Shown here: in pieces, positions 10,170 through 20,128 of the stretch
Layout: each line of letters starts with the position of its first letter
How positions within the stretch are numbered: the first letter of the stretch is position 1
DNA from: an uncultured Erwinia sp.
GTDB taxonomy: Bacteria > Pseudomonadota > Gammaproteobacteria > Enterobacterales > Enterobacteriaceae
Reading direction: 5' to 3'
Assembly: GCA_945290265.1 (NCBI GenBank)
Contig: CALYQW010000005.1
Coordinates: forward strand, 1-64,000
DNA length: 64,000 nt
The notes under the pieces: generated by a model
Databases searched by the model: none
What the model was told of the DNA's origin: nothing
The model's input: the letters and a program-made list of their open reading frames with translations, nothing else
Translations under genes and position numbers: made by a program

Positions 10170-11002
10170 TCTTCTTACCTTTATTTATTACATCAGTTTC
10201 CATATTGGTGAAAAAAGGGTTAAAGCCATAACTCTGGGATCTTAGTAGAACAAACCAGGTCTTCAAGAAGTAGAATTGGCTGAACTTCCAATTTTTGATA
10301 TCACCCTGATCTAAACCGAAATGATCCTGCACTTTATATCTGATTAATGCCCGATACTCGTTTTGAGTGATATCAAGTTCCTTGATATAAATTTCTGTGC
10401 TGTAGGTGTCATGCACGGCCAAACCTAATCCATTAAAGTTATCCTGTACTCTGGTGAATTTAGGTAAAATACCACCTTTAATATTAAGTGTTATTTGTGG
10501 TACAGAATCGGATAGCAAATTTTTTTTATCGTAATCAATGTTCTTATCAAGAACTTCTTTGATCCGCTTTACTGTACTGTTAGGCGAATTATCGGAAGTG
10601 ATATTGTTATTAAGGGCTGAATTGAGCGTTGCATTACTGAAATTTTGTCCGTTGGTATTTTGCATATGAGTAAACATCTTTTTGATAATGCCGCTATATG
10701 GCCCCCCAAAAAGAGAATGGCAGTGCTAACTGCCTTAAATCATCAAACATCAGCCTGACGCACTCCTGCTTACTGATTTTTTTCCCCGGCGCTGGCAGGT
10801 AGAAACGATTCTGAGGATGATTGAAAGGTGACAGCAGCTCCATTGTGTAAGGATTGACCAGAGTAGACACATAACGAAGATTCAGATGATTTTGTAAAAA
10901 TGAGTCTGTCAGATCACCAAACCTCATATCATCTGAGCTACTATCGTTAAATCGGTTTTGCGTTGCGTATACGAGTATCGGTTCCATTTGATTAAAATCC
11001 AT
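10162..11002 (-). pseudogene. DUF3289-family protein, frameshifted at a run of six G/C
   Basis: Two adjacent frames together make one DUF3289 protein. The N-terminal part has SSSDDMRFGDLTDSFLQ and ISKQECVRLMFDDL and ends LPFSFWGAI-stop. The C-terminal part has THMQNTNGQNFSNATLN, VQDNFNGLGLAVHDT and IRYKVQDHFGLDQGDIKNW. Removing one base from the run of six C at 10702-10707 (G on the coding strand) gives FSFWGPYSGIIKKMFTHMQ, joining the halves exactly where the family is expected to be continuous. Neither possible start (11002 or 10987) has a visible ribosome binding site. It could be a real pseudogene, a slippage-switched gene or a sequencing error. The family's function is unknown. Confidence 0.85.
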
Positions 11003-11254
11003 TGATTAATAGTAGTTTTATCTTAAAATATCATATCAGTAAAAAGTACCACAAATGATATTTTTAGGAATTTTGTGAAAAGGATCCCCCTCCTTAAAGG
11101 TGTTATTTCCAGAGTTTTTTAAATCCACCAGTTTTTTATAATTAATCCTCGTGTGCTCTGAGATAAAATTGAATATAATTGCTTTCATTTGATACGCGCA
11201 TAAAATATAATTCTAAAATTAATCTGTTACGGAGATGGGAAAATGGCATAGCCA

Positions 11255-11479
11255 ATGGAATTGAGGACTGAAAGACTTGAGTATTTGGATTCTCAGTTCA
11301 AGAAATATAGCATCAATGATCTTGAAAGTTTGCGTGATCACGAATATAGATTGTTGGGTTATTATATACAAATGTTTAGCTTTATGGAAATGAATATACA
11401 TAAGATATATAATGATTTAAAAAGTATTGATTTCATTCGTTATGAAAATAGTACAGTATCGTTCAGGGTAAGATGTTAA
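11255..11479 (+). CDS. Hypothetical protein, 74 residues, AT-rich
   Basis: I do not recognise this frame. It reads as a charged helical peptide (ERLEYLDSQFKKYSINDLES) followed by YYIQMFSFMEMNIHKIYNDL and is much richer in A+T than its neighbours. A purine stretch GGAGATGGGAAA lies upstream, but its nearest ATG (11241) reads only two codons. It may be a truncated 5' end of a larger lost gene, because the next 120 bases hold only debris and a tandem repeat. It could also be non-coding. Confidence 0.35.
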   Translation: MELRTERLEYLDSQFKKYSINDLESLRDHEYRLLGYYIQMFSFMEMNIHKIYNDLKSIDFIRYENSTVSFRVRC

Positions 11480-11531
11480 TCGAAAGAGTTATTTATAGTG
11501 TCCGCCCGGTGCTCACCTTTAATGCCATGGC

Positions 11532-11571
11532 ATTTACAGAGAACTATTTACAGAGAACTATTTACAGAGCT
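11532..11571. repeat. 14-base tandem repeat, nearly three units
   Basis: The unit ATTTACAGAGAACT occurs twice perfectly and then a third time as ATTTACAGAGCTAC. It lies in the short gap between the hypothetical gene and the cupin gene, in a region with other signs of decay. Confidence 0.85.
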
Positions 11572-11602
11572 ACATTATAATCAAAATCCATTTATTGAAG
11601 AC

Positions 11603-12073
11603 TTAATACCCATATTCCTTTTCACTGACCTTTTCCATCCAGGTTACCGTTTTGCCCTGCCAGGATTCTGCTATGGCGATATGGGTCATGGCTTCTGTTT
11701 TTGCCGCACCATGCCAGTGTTTTACCTTTGGCGGGATCCAGACCATATCGCCCTGGGTAATTTTGCGGGCTGGCTGCCCCCATTGCTGAACCCAGCCAGA
11801 ACCTGAGGTGACGAATAACGTTTGCCCAAGGGGATGTGAATGCCATGCGGTGCGCGCTCCGGCGGCAAAGCTAACTATTCCGCCGCCGGTTCGCGCCGGG
11901 GATGCCTGCTGAAAGCGTGACGCTATACGCACCGAACCGCTAAAGTTGGCGGGGTCGCCCTGGGTTAGCGCTGATGAGGCGGCATGGGTCACAGTGACGC
12001 TATTTTCAGCGGCAGTCGCCCGCCGGGCGTCAGTTAATAAAAAGGCCGTAAGGGCGATAATCAACAGCTTCAT
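11603..12073 (-). CDS. Periplasmic cupin-domain protein
   Basis: 156 residues. There is a signal peptide (MKLLIIALTAFLL then TDARRATAAE) and then a single cupin barrel. Metal-binding residues are seen in ARTAWHSHPLGQTLFVTSG (cupin motif 1, G..H.H...E-like with Q for E) and VKHWHGA (motif 2). It resembles the small cupins often paired with carboxymuconolactone-decarboxylase-family proteins. It overlaps the CMD gene at 12070 by 4 bases, so the two are co-translated. Substrate unknown; an oxidoreductive or quinone-related role is only a guess from this pairing. Confidence 0.85.
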   Translation of the reverse strand: MKLLIIALTAFLLTDARRATAAENSVTVTHAASSALTQGDPANFSGSVRIASRFQQASPARTGGGIVSFAAGARTAWHSHPLGQTLFVTSGSGWVQQWGQPARKITQGDMVWIPPKVKHWHGAAKTEAMTHIAIAESWQGKTVTWMEKVSEKEYGY

Positions 12074-12516
12074 TCCTTTCCCTCCTGAATTGCATCACTA
12101 TCCTGTTTCTTCTGCTCACCTGCGTTGGCTTGTTTAAAAACCTCTTTTGCAATTCCCACTGCGGTAACGGAATTGGGCCAGCCGGAATAAAAGGCTAACT
12201 GGGTTATGGTTTCAATGATTTCGTCCTGGGTCACACCATTCTTCAGGGCAAGGCGTATATGGGAACGAAGCTGGTCGGGGCGATCCATGGCAATCAGGGC
12301 ACTTATGGTTATCAGGCTGCGATCGCGTTTGGATAACTGCGGCCTTTGCCAGATATCACCATACAGTACCTTATCGGTCAGTTCGGCCAGTTTGGGGGCG
12401 GTATCACCCATCAGCTGCTGTGCCCGCGATGTTTCAGCGTCTGCCTGAGTGAATAAGCCAGCCGCCAGAATAACCGCAACAGTAAAGCCGGGAAGAGTGA
12501 ATAAACTTTTCACCAT
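12070..12516 (-). CDS. Exported carboxymuconolactone decarboxylase (CMD)-family protein
   Basis: 148 residues from the MVKSLF start, chosen because the N-terminus is then a clean signal peptide ending in QADA; the frame is open from 12546. The CMD domain (about 45-130) has RDRSLITISALIAMDRPDQL and LAFYSGWPNSVTA. The classic redox CxxC of AhpD is absent, so it belongs to the PcaC/YurZ-like branch. It is followed with a 4-base overlap by the cupin gene. A CTGACATTT motif at 12582-12590 also occurs in front of the nearby response regulator gene, which suggests common control. Confidence 0.87.
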   Translation of the reverse strand: MVKSLFTLPGFTVAVILAAGLFTQADAETSRAQQLMGDTAPKLAELTDKVLYGDIWQRPQLSKRDRSLITISALIAMDRPDQLRSHIRLALKNGVTQDEIIETITQLAFYSGWPNSVTAVGIAKEVFKQANAGEQKKQDSDAIQEGKE

Positions 12517-12581
12517 AAACACCTTTATTATCCGAAATAAAACCAATGATAATATTTTACGTTATGGTTGCGGTCAGAATG

Positions 12582-12590
12582 CTGACATTT
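12582..12590. promoter_or_regulatory. CTGACATTT motif upstream of the CMD gene
   Basis: CTGACATTT followed by AACTGACG lies 66 bases upstream of the CMD-family start. The same 9-mer occurs twice ahead of the heavy-metal-type response regulator (14747 and 14758). It may be a binding site of that regulator. This is inference from repetition only. Confidence 0.4.
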
Positions 12591-12633
12591 AACTGACGTG
12601 AAGTTAATTAACCGTTAGCTTTTAAATACCCAT

Positions 12634-14015
12634 TCAGATGTGGCACTTCCGATTGCTGCTGCTGGCAAAGACCTCGCCATGATGCATCAGGGCCACTGCC
12701 CGGACGATGGAAAGCCCAAGGCCATGATGCGTATCACTGCCACTGCGCGATGGGTCAGCGCGATAAAAACGCTCAAACAACCTTGTCAGATGGCTGGCAT
12801 CAATGGGTTCTCCCTCGTTTGCCACCGCAACCATGGCCCGATCGCCGCTTTTCTTTAGCGTGACGGTGACCGTGGTGGCGGGAAAGGCGTAACGGGCGCT
12901 GTTTTCCAGCAGATTAGCCAGCGAACGATGGAACAGACGTCGGTCAACCCGTGCGGTGACATCGCCGGCAATAACAATATCGAGCTGTTTTGCGGCAAAG
13001 GAGGGTTCGACATATTCTGCGGTTTTTAGGGTTTCTTCACGCAGCGAAACGTCACTCAATTGTGTGGCCTGCTTGCCCGCCTGTGCATGGGAAAGGAACA
13101 ACATATCGTTGACAATTGAGGTCATTCTTTCCAGCTCTTCCAGATTCGAGGCCAGCAAATCTTGCAGCTGGTGCTTATCGCGCGGACGGGAAAGACCTAA
13201 CTGCGTCTGGCCGATAAGATTGGTTAGTGGGTTCTCAGTTCATGCGCCACATCGGCGTTAAAACTTTCCAGCTGTCGCCAGGCAATTTCCTGGCGCTTAA
13301 GTACGCCATTAAAGGCGATCGCCAGTGTCTGTAATTCCTGCGGCAGGGCACAGGTGGCTAAACGCTGTTGATGATCCCCCGGCGCAAGATCGTGCGCCTG
13401 TTTGCTGAGATGCATAACCGGACGCATACAAAAGCGGGAAATTGCAAAGCTCACCAGGGCAATAATCATTGCACCCAGCACGGTTATCAGCACCAGGCTA
13501 CGGGTAAATTCGTTCAGCGTGCCGATATACGGGGTGGAATCAATGGCGACAACATACTTCAACGCGGGGTGCTCACCGGCAGCAGGAATTTCGGTTACCA
13601 GCATATATAAATAACATGAATCCCGGGTGGCACCAGCAACCCGGCTGAATCCGTCGGGAACCGTATTCCAGTCAACCCCTACGGGTGCCGATCCGCCCAT
13701 GTTAAATCTGACGTCATCGCTCAGAACCCAGTATTCTACCCGGCCTCTTTCAGACAGAGCGAGACTGGAAAGTTTGGCGCTGAGCGCCTGCCAGCCACTG
13801 GGGGTGGAACGGGAGACAACCCAGGGTTCCATTAAAGTATTGCGGAACTGCAGTTCGTTGTGCATCTGTTTTTGCAGCGTTTCATGCAGCGAAGCTCTGA
13901 GCAGTAACACCGAAAGGGCACCCATCACCACCACGGCCAGGGCGAACATCAGCGCCAGTCGGCTGGCGATTGAACCACTGTTAACCGGGTTTTTATTGTT
14001 TCGTGGTTTGCTCAT
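12634..14015 (-). pseudogene. CusS-like sensor histidine kinase, frameshifted at the H-box
   Basis: The first frame (14015 to 13224) encodes two membrane segments (about residues 15-37 and 165-190), a periplasmic sensor loop, HAMP, and then stops straight after FNADVAHELRTH. The second frame (ending at 12634) resumes with NLEELERMTSIVNDML and carries the ATPase core (LANLLENSARYA, ERFYRADPSRSG, GLGLSIVRA). Adding one C to the run of three at 13229-13231 restores HELRTPLTNLIGQTQ, the universal kinase motif. The gene overlaps the response-regulator stop by 23 bases. Unless this is a sequencing error, the kinase is dead because the phospho-accepting His domain is cut from the catalytic domain. 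Confidence 0.9.
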
Positions 14016-14688
14016 GGCGCAGCTCCAGTACGTAACCCATTCCCCGCACCGTATGTAACAACTTATCCGGGTAAGGCAGATCCAGTTTGGCTCTCAGGCG
14101 CTTGATGGCTACTTCTACAACATTGGCATCACTGTCAAAATTCATATCCCACACCTGCTCAGCAATCATCATTTTGGACAGGATCTCCCCCTGATGACGC
14201 GCCAGAAGACTGAGTAACGCGAACTCTTTGGCGGTCAGTTCCAGCCGCTCTCCCGCCCGCGTCACGCGGCGGGCTAATAAATCAACCTGCAAATCATGAA
14301 TTTCAAGCTGTGAAATATCTGCGCCATCGCTGGGTCGTCGCCTTAACAGCGCCTGCAGGCGTGCAACCAGTTCAATCAGCGAAAAGGGTTTAGGCAAATA
14401 ATCATCGGCACCGTGGCGCAGTCCTTTGACTCTCTCATCAACCGATCCCCGGGCCGAAAGCATCAAAACCGGCGTTTGTTTGACCGCCCGCACGCCGGCA
14501 AGCACGCTGTAACCGTCCTGGCCGGGTAACATGACATCAAGAATGATGGCGTCATAATCATATTCCACTGCCAGGTGCTGCCCTTCGATTCCTTCAGCGG
14601 CAATATCCAGCGTAAATCCCAGCTCCTGCAGTGCCCGCTGAATGTATAAGGCGGTTTTATCCTCATCTTCAATCAACAAAATGCGCAT
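13993..14688 (-). CDS. OmpR-family response regulator, CusR/CopR-like
   Basis: 231 residues. The receiver domain has the acidic pocket IEDED, phospho-acceptor Asp51 in IILDVMLPGQDGY, and the conserved Lys in YLPKPFSL. A winged-helix output domain (about 125-225) follows with LTAKEFALLSLLARHQG and VVEVAIKRLRAKLD. It looks like the heavy-metal group (CusR, CopR, PcoR). The 3' end overlaps the kinase gene. That kinase is frameshifted, so the regulator may be orphaned, cross-activated or constitutive. No metal efflux gene is near; the neighbours are cupin, CMD and hydrolase genes. Confidence 0.93.
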   Translation of the reverse strand: MRILLIEDEDKTALYIQRALQELGFTLDIAAEGIEGQHLAVEYDYDAIILDVMLPGQDGYSVLAGVRAVKQTPVLMLSARGSVDERVKGLRHGADDYLPKPFSLIELVARLQALLRRRPSDGADISQLEIHDLQVDLLARRVTRAGERLELTAKEFALLSLLARHQGEILSKMMIAEQVWDMNFDSDANVVEVAIKRLRAKLDLPYPDKLLHTVRGMGYVLELRHEQTTKQ

Positions 14689-14746
14689 TTTTTTCTCTCA
14701 GGCCGCAAAACTCAATTCCGTCCGGCATCAGTTTAGCGCTCAGTGG

Positions 14747-14772
14747 CTGACATTTTCCTGACATTTTGTCAG
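14747..14772. promoter_or_regulatory. Repeated CTGACATTTT motif with TGACA-TTT-TGTCA palindrome
   Basis: Two copies of CTGACATTTT start 11 bases apart (14747 and 14758). The second forms a perfect palindrome, CTGACATTTTGTCAG. An 11-base phase and inverted TGACA half-sites are typical of CusR/CopR-like operators. It lies in the 219-base gap between the response regulator (reverse) and the exported hydrolase (forward), so it could serve both. Confidence 0.55.
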
Positions 14773-14907
14773 TTTCAGTTTTTAAGCCCAACTGACAAAA
14801 ATGTTATTTACCGGTCACCTTAGCGACAGCCGGTATCGCTTATCTTTGCCGATATCCGGGCAGTAAATAAGATAACCCATTAGTTGTTGTACAGAGGAAG
14901 ATAAACC

Positions 14908-15963
14908 ATGAAACATTATGCTTATAAGGCAACATTGCTGGCCGCTGTTATCAGCGTTTGGTCCGCTGTTACCGTGGCCGCAGATTATAAACTCAACCCT
15001 TTCACTCTGACCTACGAAGGAGCCATCACCGAAAATGTGAAAGGTAAAGTGAATATCAATCCGGTGACGTATATGCAGCAGGGTATTCGCATTGCCGCCA
15101 ATGTGTACACGCCGGCTAATTATGATGCGAGTGAAAAATATGCCGCCGTAGCGGTAGCACACCCTAACGGCGGGGTAAAGGAACAAACCGCGGGGCTGTA
15201 TGCTCAGCACCTGGCTGAACAGGGTTATATCACGATCGTCGCCGATGCCGCTTACCAGGGCGCCAGCGGCGGCAAGCCGCGCAATGTAGACACACCGGCG
15301 AATCGCCTTGAGACTATTCACGGGATGGCGGATTTTATAGCGCAGTATCCGGGCGTTGACAGCAGCCGTATCGGCCTGTTGGGGATTTGTGGTGGTGGCG
15401 GCTATTCCCTGTTTGCGGCTGAAACCGACAAGCGATTTAAAGCGGTCGCGACTCTGAGCATGTTCAATTCCGGGCGGGTGCGGCGCAATGGCTTTGAGGA
15501 CTCGCAACTTGCCACTATTCAGCAGCGGCTGAAACAGGCATCAGCAGCGCGCGCGCAGGAAGCGGCAGGCGGTAAAGTGACGTATATTGGTGATGTGAAG
15601 CTGACCGATCAGCAGATTGCCAAACTGCCATTTGAGATGTATCGCGAAGGATATGAATATTACGGTAAAACCAATGCCCATCCCGGTTCGGATCCGAGAT
15701 ATACCATGAGCAGCCTGCTTGATTTGATCAGCTGGGACGCCACCACCAATCTGCAACTGCTGGATCAGCCGTTATTGATGATGGCAGGCAGTAAAGCAGA
15801 TTCTCTATATATGACAAAGGATGCGTTTAAAAAAGCAGTCAATGCCAAAGACAAAGAGCTGTATATCATTCCGGGCGCAACGCATATTCAAACCTACTGG
15901 AAACAACCTTATGTTAATCAGGCGGTGGATAAACTGACGCAGTTCTACGGCAGGGAATTGTAA
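14908..15963 (+). CDS. Exported alpha/beta hydrolase, dienelactone-hydrolase-like
   Basis: 351 residues with a signal peptide (MKHYAYKATLL to about VAA) and an alpha/beta-hydrolase fold. The nucleophile elbow reads LLGICGGGGYS, so the nucleophile is a cysteine as in dienelactone hydrolases, not the usual serine. Candidate acid and histidine are in PLLMMAGSKADS and IIPGATHIQTYW. The start has GAGGAAG 8 bases upstream. It is transcribed away from the response regulator across the CTGACATTTT motifs, and its 3' end overlaps the convergent LysR gene by 19 bases. It resembles YcjY-type proteins; the substrate is unknown. Confidence 0.88.
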   Translation: MKHYAYKATLLAAVISVWSAVTVAADYKLNPFTLTYEGAITENVKGKVNINPVTYMQQGIRIAANVYTPANYDASEKYAAVAVAHPNGGVKEQTAGLYAQHLAEQGYITIVADAAYQGASGGKPRNVDTPANRLETIHGMADFIAQYPGVDSSRIGLLGICGGGGYSLFAAETDKRFKAVATLSMFNSGRVRRNGFEDSQLATIQQRLKQASAARAQEAAGGKVTYIGDVKLTDQQIAKLPFEMYREGYEYYGKTNAHPGSDPRYTMSSLLDLISWDATTNLQLLDQPLLMMAGSKADSLYMTKDAFKKAVNAKDKELYIIPGATHIQTYWKQPYVNQAVDKLTQFYGREL

Positions 15964-16904
15964 TCACCCGCCAGGATATTGCTGCCGCCAGTCACAGAAG
16001 GTAATTGCTGAGATTTCCCCCAGACCCTGACGGCGTCACAAAATGCTTTCAGGGCCGGGGGAGAAATACGGTTAGCAGGATAATAGAGACACATCTGACT
16101 CAGCCGTGGGCTCCATTCAGCTAATAACTGAATTAACCGCCCGCTGTTAAGATGATCCTGAATAAGGTAATCAGGCACCCAGGCAATACCAATATCCGCA
16201 AGGGCGGCATCCACCATCAGATTGGTATTACCCAGCGTCATCGGACCCTGGACGTTAAAGGTGGTGCTCTGGCCGTGGTTTTCAAAATCCCAGTGATACA
16301 GCGCCCCGCTGACAAAACGAAAGCGTATGCACTGATGATTTTTCAGGTCATCAGGCGATTCCGGGCGGCCGTTTTTCGCCAGATAGCCCGGTGAGGCCAC
16401 GGCCGCAAAGCGCATTTCTTTGCCAAAAGGAATGGCAATCATGTCCAACGGCACGTCTTCAAGTAATCGGATCCCGGCGTTAAAGCCCTCTGACACGATA
16501 TCGACATAACGGGTATCGACCACAAACTCAATATGGATATCCGGATATGACCTGATAAATTCAGGCAGCAGATGGCGGATAAGTGGCCTGGCAGCGGACT
16601 CTGCCGCACTGATCCTGATGGTGCCGGAAGGTTTATCGCGCGTGGATTTTAATTCATCAACAACCTGTTCAAGGTCGCTTAATGCCGGCGCGGCGCGGCG
16701 GAAAAGCACTTCACCCGCCTCGGTCAGCGCCACCGAGCGGGTGGTGCGGATAAAAAGCTGTACGCCGATGCGTTCTTCAAGCTTGCGGATTGAATGGCTC
16801 AGGGCCGAGGTCGATACGCCCAGTTCGCGCGCGGCGCTACTGAAGTTAAGCTTTTCTGCCACCACCAAAAATACGCTCAGTTCGGGCAGTGCTATTCGTG
16901 ACAT
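15945..16904 (-). CDS. LysR-family transcriptional regulator
   Basis: 319 residues. The N-terminal winged helix (LSVFLVVAEKLNFSSAAREL, then STSALSHSIRKLEERIGVQLF) is a textbook LysR DNA-binding domain; residues about 90-295 form the effector-binding domain (SGTIRISAAESAARPLI). It is divergent from the SDR-AKR gene pair, with a 194-base gap that should hold its operator, so regulation of that pair is likely. The effector is unknown. It belongs to the group that often controls oxidoreductases of this type. Confidence 0.93.
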   Translation of the reverse strand: MSRIALPELSVFLVVAEKLNFSSAARELGVSTSALSHSIRKLEERIGVQLFIRTTRSVALTEAGEVLFRRAAPALSDLEQVVDELKSTRDKPSGTIRISAAESAARPLIRHLLPEFIRSYPDIHIEFVVDTRYVDIVSEGFNAGIRLLEDVPLDMIAIPFGKEMRFAAVASPGYLAKNGRPESPDDLKNHQCIRFRFVSGALYHWDFENHGQSTTFNVQGPMTLGNTNLMVDAALADIGIAWVPDYLIQDHLNSGRLIQLLAEWSPRLSQMCLYYPANRISPPALKAFCDAVRVWGKSQQLPSVTGGSNILAGDYNSLP

Positions 16905-17098
16905 CGTTCAGCCTTATAAGTGAGGAAAGGTTAGCCAGTAACCCTCAGATTATTGAAAATAACTCAACAGAGCATCAATAGTATCAGCAATTGTTTATGT
17001 GTTTTAACTAATTATTATAAAACTTCGCGTAAGGCCTCAGCGCGCTTTGCATCAGCGCCGCTGAACAGGCGTCAGTTAATTTCTCGTCAGGAGTGACA

Positions 17099-17839
17099 AT
17101 GTCTGAAAATATCCGAAATAAAGTTGTGGTTATCGTCGGTGCCAGCAGTGGTCTGGGTGAAGCTCTGGCTCGCCGTCTGGCAAAAGATGGGGCGAAGCTG
17201 ATGTTAGGTGCGCGCAGGGCGCAGCGTCTGCAGAAAATTGTTGCCGACCTGCAGCTACCGCAGGATGCGTTTCTGCCAACGGATGTCACCGATCCGGCTC
17301 AGGTACAGGCGCTGGTGGACCAGGCCGTGGCGTTATATGGGCGTATTGATGTGATTGTCAATAATGCCGGCCTGATGCCACACTCATTACTGGAACGCCG
17401 TCAGCTTAATGACTGGAACGCGATGATTGATATTAATCTGCGCGGGGTTCTGCACGGGATAGCGGCGGCGCTTCCCTATATGCAGGAGCAAAAAAGCGGG
17501 CACATCATTAACACCTCATCCGTTGCCGGGCACAGAGTGCGGCCGGGAAGTGCGGTGTATGCGGCGACAAAAACCGCGGTCAGAGTGATATCGGAAGGTC
17601 TGCGTCAGGAAGTCAAACCCTACAACATTAGAACCACCATTATTTCGCCGGGTGCGGTGCTCAGCGAGCTGGTTGACAGTATCACCGACGCTGACGTGGC
17701 AAAAGGGACGCGTGATTATTATAACCAGGTCGCGATCTCTGCTGAGTCATTCGCCAGCGTGGTTGCCTTTGCTATCAGCCAGCCCGCCGAAGTTGATATT
17801 AACGAAATTCTTTTCCGTCCAACCCAACAGGAAGGATGA
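17099..17839 (+). CDS. Short-chain dehydrogenase/reductase (SDR)
   Basis: 246 residues. The Rossmann dinucleotide motif is GASSGLG (residues about 14-20), followed by NNAGLM and the catalytic SSVAG with YAATK (Tyr and Lys at about 155-159). The start at 17099 follows AGGAG at 5 bases; a GTG two codons earlier overlaps this site. RR after beta-2 (LGARRAQRL) suggests NADPH preference. It stands 47 bases before an aldo/keto reductase, likely in one operon, and is divergent from a LysR regulator. The substrate is unknown; the closest general group is YdfG-like classical SDRs. Confidence 0.92.
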   Translation: MSENIRNKVVVIVGASSGLGEALARRLAKDGAKLMLGARRAQRLQKIVADLQLPQDAFLPTDVTDPAQVQALVDQAVALYGRIDVIVNNAGLMPHSLLERRQLNDWNAMIDINLRGVLHGIAAALPYMQEQKSGHIINTSSVAGHRVRPGSAVYAATKTAVRVISEGLRQEVKPYNIRTTIISPGAVLSELVDSITDADVAKGTRDYYNQVAISAESFASVVAFAISQPAEVDINEILFRPTQQEG

Positions 17840-17847
17840 GCGCTTAA

Positions 17848-18876
<1,029 letters not shown>

Positions 18877-18931
18877 GCCGGTATCGTTAGGGTGAACCTG
18901 ATGGAGAAGGAAATCGTCCGTTAACCAAAAA

Positions 18932-18962
18932 CAAAAAACCAGACGCCAAAAGGGCATCTGGT
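18932..18962 (-). terminator. Terminator of the second tRNA-Asn
   Basis: On the reverse strand a 10-base stem (ACCAGATGCC with CGTCTGGT and one G-T pair) is followed by a T-run, just downstream of the tRNA gene. It is a rho-independent terminator. Confidence 0.85.
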
Positions 18963-18973
18963 TTCTTTAAATC

Positions 18974-19049
18974 TGGCTCCTCTGACTGGACTCGAACCAG
19001 TGACATACGGATTAACAGTCCGCCGTTCTACCGACTGAACTACAGAGGA
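18974..19049 (-). tRNA. tRNA-Asn (GTT), second copy
   Basis: 76 bases, identical to the copy at 32-107, with anticodon GTT and encoded CCA. The two copies form direct repeats bounding 18.9 kb of mostly accessory genes. No integrase is present next to either copy. The following 330 bases up to yedJ hold no recognisable gene. Confidence 0.97.
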
Positions 19050-19378
19050 ATCGTGTGAACGGGGCGAATAATAGCGAGTGGTATGCAGGCTGTCAACACA
19101 GGAAAAAGCGTTTAGCTTTCGAATGGCTGGCTTTGCAGCAATCCGCCTGCATACTGTACGCCAGCGGCTGTTTTTTAGCCAGTTTACACCCGATATCTGT
19201 TCTGTCATCTGCGCAACCTCACCCTGTCACTTTTCAGCCTGGCAGGAACTTTTAGCGTAAATTCAGTGAATAAGGCAGTTGCCAGCCTGGCAGACAACCG
19301 CTATAAGTGAGAGGTGGATCGCAATTTACTGGCGCTTTGTGGCCTGCTCTTAGGTGTTCTGAGGATAAGGAGAGATTT

Positions 19379-20089
19379 ATGACCCTGACTCACTGGCAGT
19401 CTCGCTTTGAACAGTGGCTGCATCAGCACTGGCAGAAAGAAGATAAAGCCCATGATGTGGCGCACCTTACCCGCGTCTGGCACAGCGCCCGGCGCATCAT
19501 GCAGGACAGCGATGCCGATCAACTGGTGGTGCTGGCCGGCTGTTATTTTCACGATGTGGTCAACCTGCCGAAAAATCATCCGCAGCGCCATCTGGCCTCC
19601 GCGATGGCGGCAGAGGAAGCACAGCGTATTCTGCAGCAATATTTCCCCGATTTTCCGCCGGACAAAATTCCTGCGATAAGGCATGCCGTACATGCGCACA
19701 GTTTCAGCGCCAGAGTGACGCCGGAAACCCCCGAAGCAAAAATCGTGCAGGATGCCGACCGTCTGGAGTCACTTGGGGCGATTGGTCTGGCGCGGGTGTT
19801 TTATGTCTCCGGGGCGCTGGGGCGCTCCCTGTTTGACAGCGACGATCCGCTGGCACGTCAGCGGCCACTGGACGATGCCGAGTGGGCGCTGGATCATTTT
19901 CAAAAGAAACTGCTGAAGCTACCGCAAACCATGCAGACCGATGCCGGTAAACAGCTGGCGCAGTACAATGCGGATTTTCTGGCGAATTATATGGCGAAGC
20001 TGTGCGCGGAATTACGCGGCGATTTTTGCGGGCTGGATCAGGACGTGCTGCAGGAGTTCAGTGTGTCGGGGAAAGCATCATCGTTGTAA
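19379..20089 (+). CDS. yedJ: HD-domain phosphohydrolase YedJ
   Basis: 236 residues; the frame is open from 19307 but the start at 19379 has GGAGAG upstream and matches the known N-terminus (xxLxHWQxxFExWL). HD-domain metal ligands are visible in [34 protein letters not shown] and [13 protein letters not shown]. It is expected to be a metal-dependent phosphohydrolase; the physiological substrate is not known. As in E. coli, it lies near dcm-vsr, but here queH separates them. Confidence 0.92.
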   Translation: MTLTHWQSRFEQWLHQHWQKEDKAHDVAHLTRVWHSARRIMQDSDADQLVVLAGCYFHDVVNLPKNHPQRHLASAMAAEEAQRILQQYFPDFPPDKIPAIRHAVHAHSFSARVTPETPEAKIVQDADRLESLGAIGLARVFYVSGALGRSLFDSDDPLARQRPLDDAEWALDHFQKKLLKLPQTMQTDAGKQLAQYNADFLANYMAKLCAELRGDFCGLDQDVLQEFSVSGKASSL

Positions 20090-20128
20090 CCGGAGTACGG
20101 CGACAGCAGGGCTGCCGCCGTCAGTCAC

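Noticed and set aside
9982-10245. 87-codon hydrophobic forward frame
   Set aside because: It is the complement of the DUF943 N-terminal anchor and DUF3289 end; the reverse strand gives family motifs.
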